From Anaerolineae bacterium (GTDB lineage: Bacteria; Chloroflexota; Anaerolineae; Aggregatilineales; UBA3940), in the NCBI GenBank assembly GCA_020852775.1, contig JADZAD010000132.1, forward strand, positions 1 through 7,409: a stretch of 7,409 bases of DNA, given 5' to 3'. Of the stretch, positions 7,007 to 7,409 are shown piece by piece. Under the pieces are notes generated by a model that saw only the letters and a program-made list of their open reading frames with translations, was not told the origin of the DNA and did not search any database. Made by a program: the position numbers and the translations under genes. Positions within the stretch are counted from its first letter, which is position 1. Each line of letters starts with the position of its first letter.

Positions 7007-7409
7007 CAGCCTGCCTGCCGTTCTGTGCAGCAAGGGAGGAGTCTGTATCCGGGATTGAAGAGGTCGATTTCAGCGAGGAGAAGGCAATCCCCGCCAGAAT
7101 CAGGCCACCTCCAAGCAATTCCAGCGGCACAGGTGTTTCGTTGAGCAGGAGCACTGCCAGCAGGGTCGAACCGATGGGCTCGGCCAGGATGGTGATTGAG
7201 ACGAATGTGGCGCTCATAAAGCGAATCGCATAGTTGGCTGCGGTGTGGCCCACCAGCTGCGGGATCAACCCCAGCGCAACCATCCAGAATATTGCCGGGG
7301 CCGTATACCCAGTCAGAGGGAGCCCTGCCAGCAAGCACCATATCAGGAGCATGATCGCCGCGGATCCAAATACAATCCAGAGATACGCGATGAGCGACAG
7401 ATGGCTGCG
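6999..7409 (-). CDS. EamA/DMT-superfamily transporter, partial (C-terminal half)
   Basis: The frame is open to the right edge, so the start lies beyond base 7409; 136 C-terminal residues are present. About four hydrophobic helices are visible in this fragment, near residues 6-29, 38-60, 66-89 and 96-112. The typical second-EamA-repeat pattern is clear: LIPQLVGHTAANYAIR (48-63), then SATFVSITILAEPIGSTLLA (66-85, with the conserved Glu-Pro at 77-78), then NE at 90-91 and LLGGGLILAGI (98-108). The tail after residue 114 is polar and cytosolic-looking. Family members are inner-membrane drug/metabolite transporters, many of them exporters of amino acids or other metabolites; substrate cannot be read from sequence. 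Its TGA (6999-7001) lies inside the start of the GH38-like gene, so the two are probably cotranscribed and coupled. An in-frame ATG at 7350-7352 is internal, because matching family sequence continues upstream of it. Confidence 0.9.
   Translation of the reverse strand, partial: RSHLSLIAYLWIVFGSAAIMLLIWCLLAGLPLTGYTAPAIFWMVALGLIPQLVGHTAANYAIRFMSATFVSITILAEPIGSTLLAVLLLNETPVPLELLGGGLILAGIAFSSLKSTSSIPDTDSSLAAQNGRQADG
7007..7020 (-). promoter_or_regulatory. Ribosome binding site of the GH38-like gene
   Basis: Read on the minus strand, CGGCAGGCAGGCTG lies directly before the ATG at 7004-7006. The distal GCAGG is about 7 nt upstream, a plausible Shine-Dalgarno distance. It lies within the last codons of the transporter gene and supports ATG 7006 over TTG 7033. 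Confidence 0.5.

Noticed and set aside
7004..7033. TTG start at 7031-7033 for the GH38-like gene
   Set aside because: It adds nine residues without family similarity, whereas ATG 7006 has a Shine-Dalgarno-like sequence and a coupled overlap with the preceding stop.
1..7409. CRISPR array, insertion sequence, tRNA or phage genes
   Set aside because: No regularly spaced repeats, terminal inverted repeats, cloverleaf-like segments or transposase/integrase motifs were found by reading; nearly all bases are covered by the genes listed.

Overview
The window reads as an ordinary chromosomal segment of a free-living bacterium with moderately high G+C. It has dense, overlapping genes and no tRNA, rRNA, CRISPR array, insertion sequence or phage gene that I can see. 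An obg-nadD pair, an IspB-like polyprenyl synthetase, a lipoprotein with a Thr/Pro/Ser-rich linker, and GTG starts suggest Chloroflexota, perhaps Anaerolineae. This is inference from gene style, not a phylogenetic result.

Left block, plus strand (1-4544). It opens with the C-terminal part of a trans-polyprenyl diphosphate synthase (1-846, cut by the window edge), followed by a strong GC hairpin (881-911). Next come the ribosome-assembly GTPase Obg (942-2204) and the NAD-biosynthesis enzyme NadD (2198-2800, overlapping obg by 7 nt). A predicted lipoprotein with two tandem SBP_bac_3-type solute-binding modules follows (2808-4544). obg, nadD and the lipoprotein gene are packed tightly enough to be one transcription unit. 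The first two are housekeeping genes; no permease or ATPase partner for the binding protein is visible.

Right block, minus strand (4541-7409). An EamA/DMT-family transporter, truncated by the right edge, runs into an 821-residue protein with GH38 alpha-mannosidase architecture. The ATG of the second gene lies inside the end of the first (8-nt overlap), so they look translationally coupled. The GH38-like protein keeps the family scaffold but appears to lack the HxHWD zinc motif, the Asp nucleophile motif and the HD motif. It therefore looks like a pseudoenzyme or a strongly divergent member.

The two blocks converge at 4541-4544, where the stop codons overlap with no intergenic terminator. The two most unusual items are the GH38-like protein without recognisable catalytic residues and the tandem binding protein whose first module lacks the usual amino-acid-contacting Arg and Asp. 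I found no wholly new multi-gene system.
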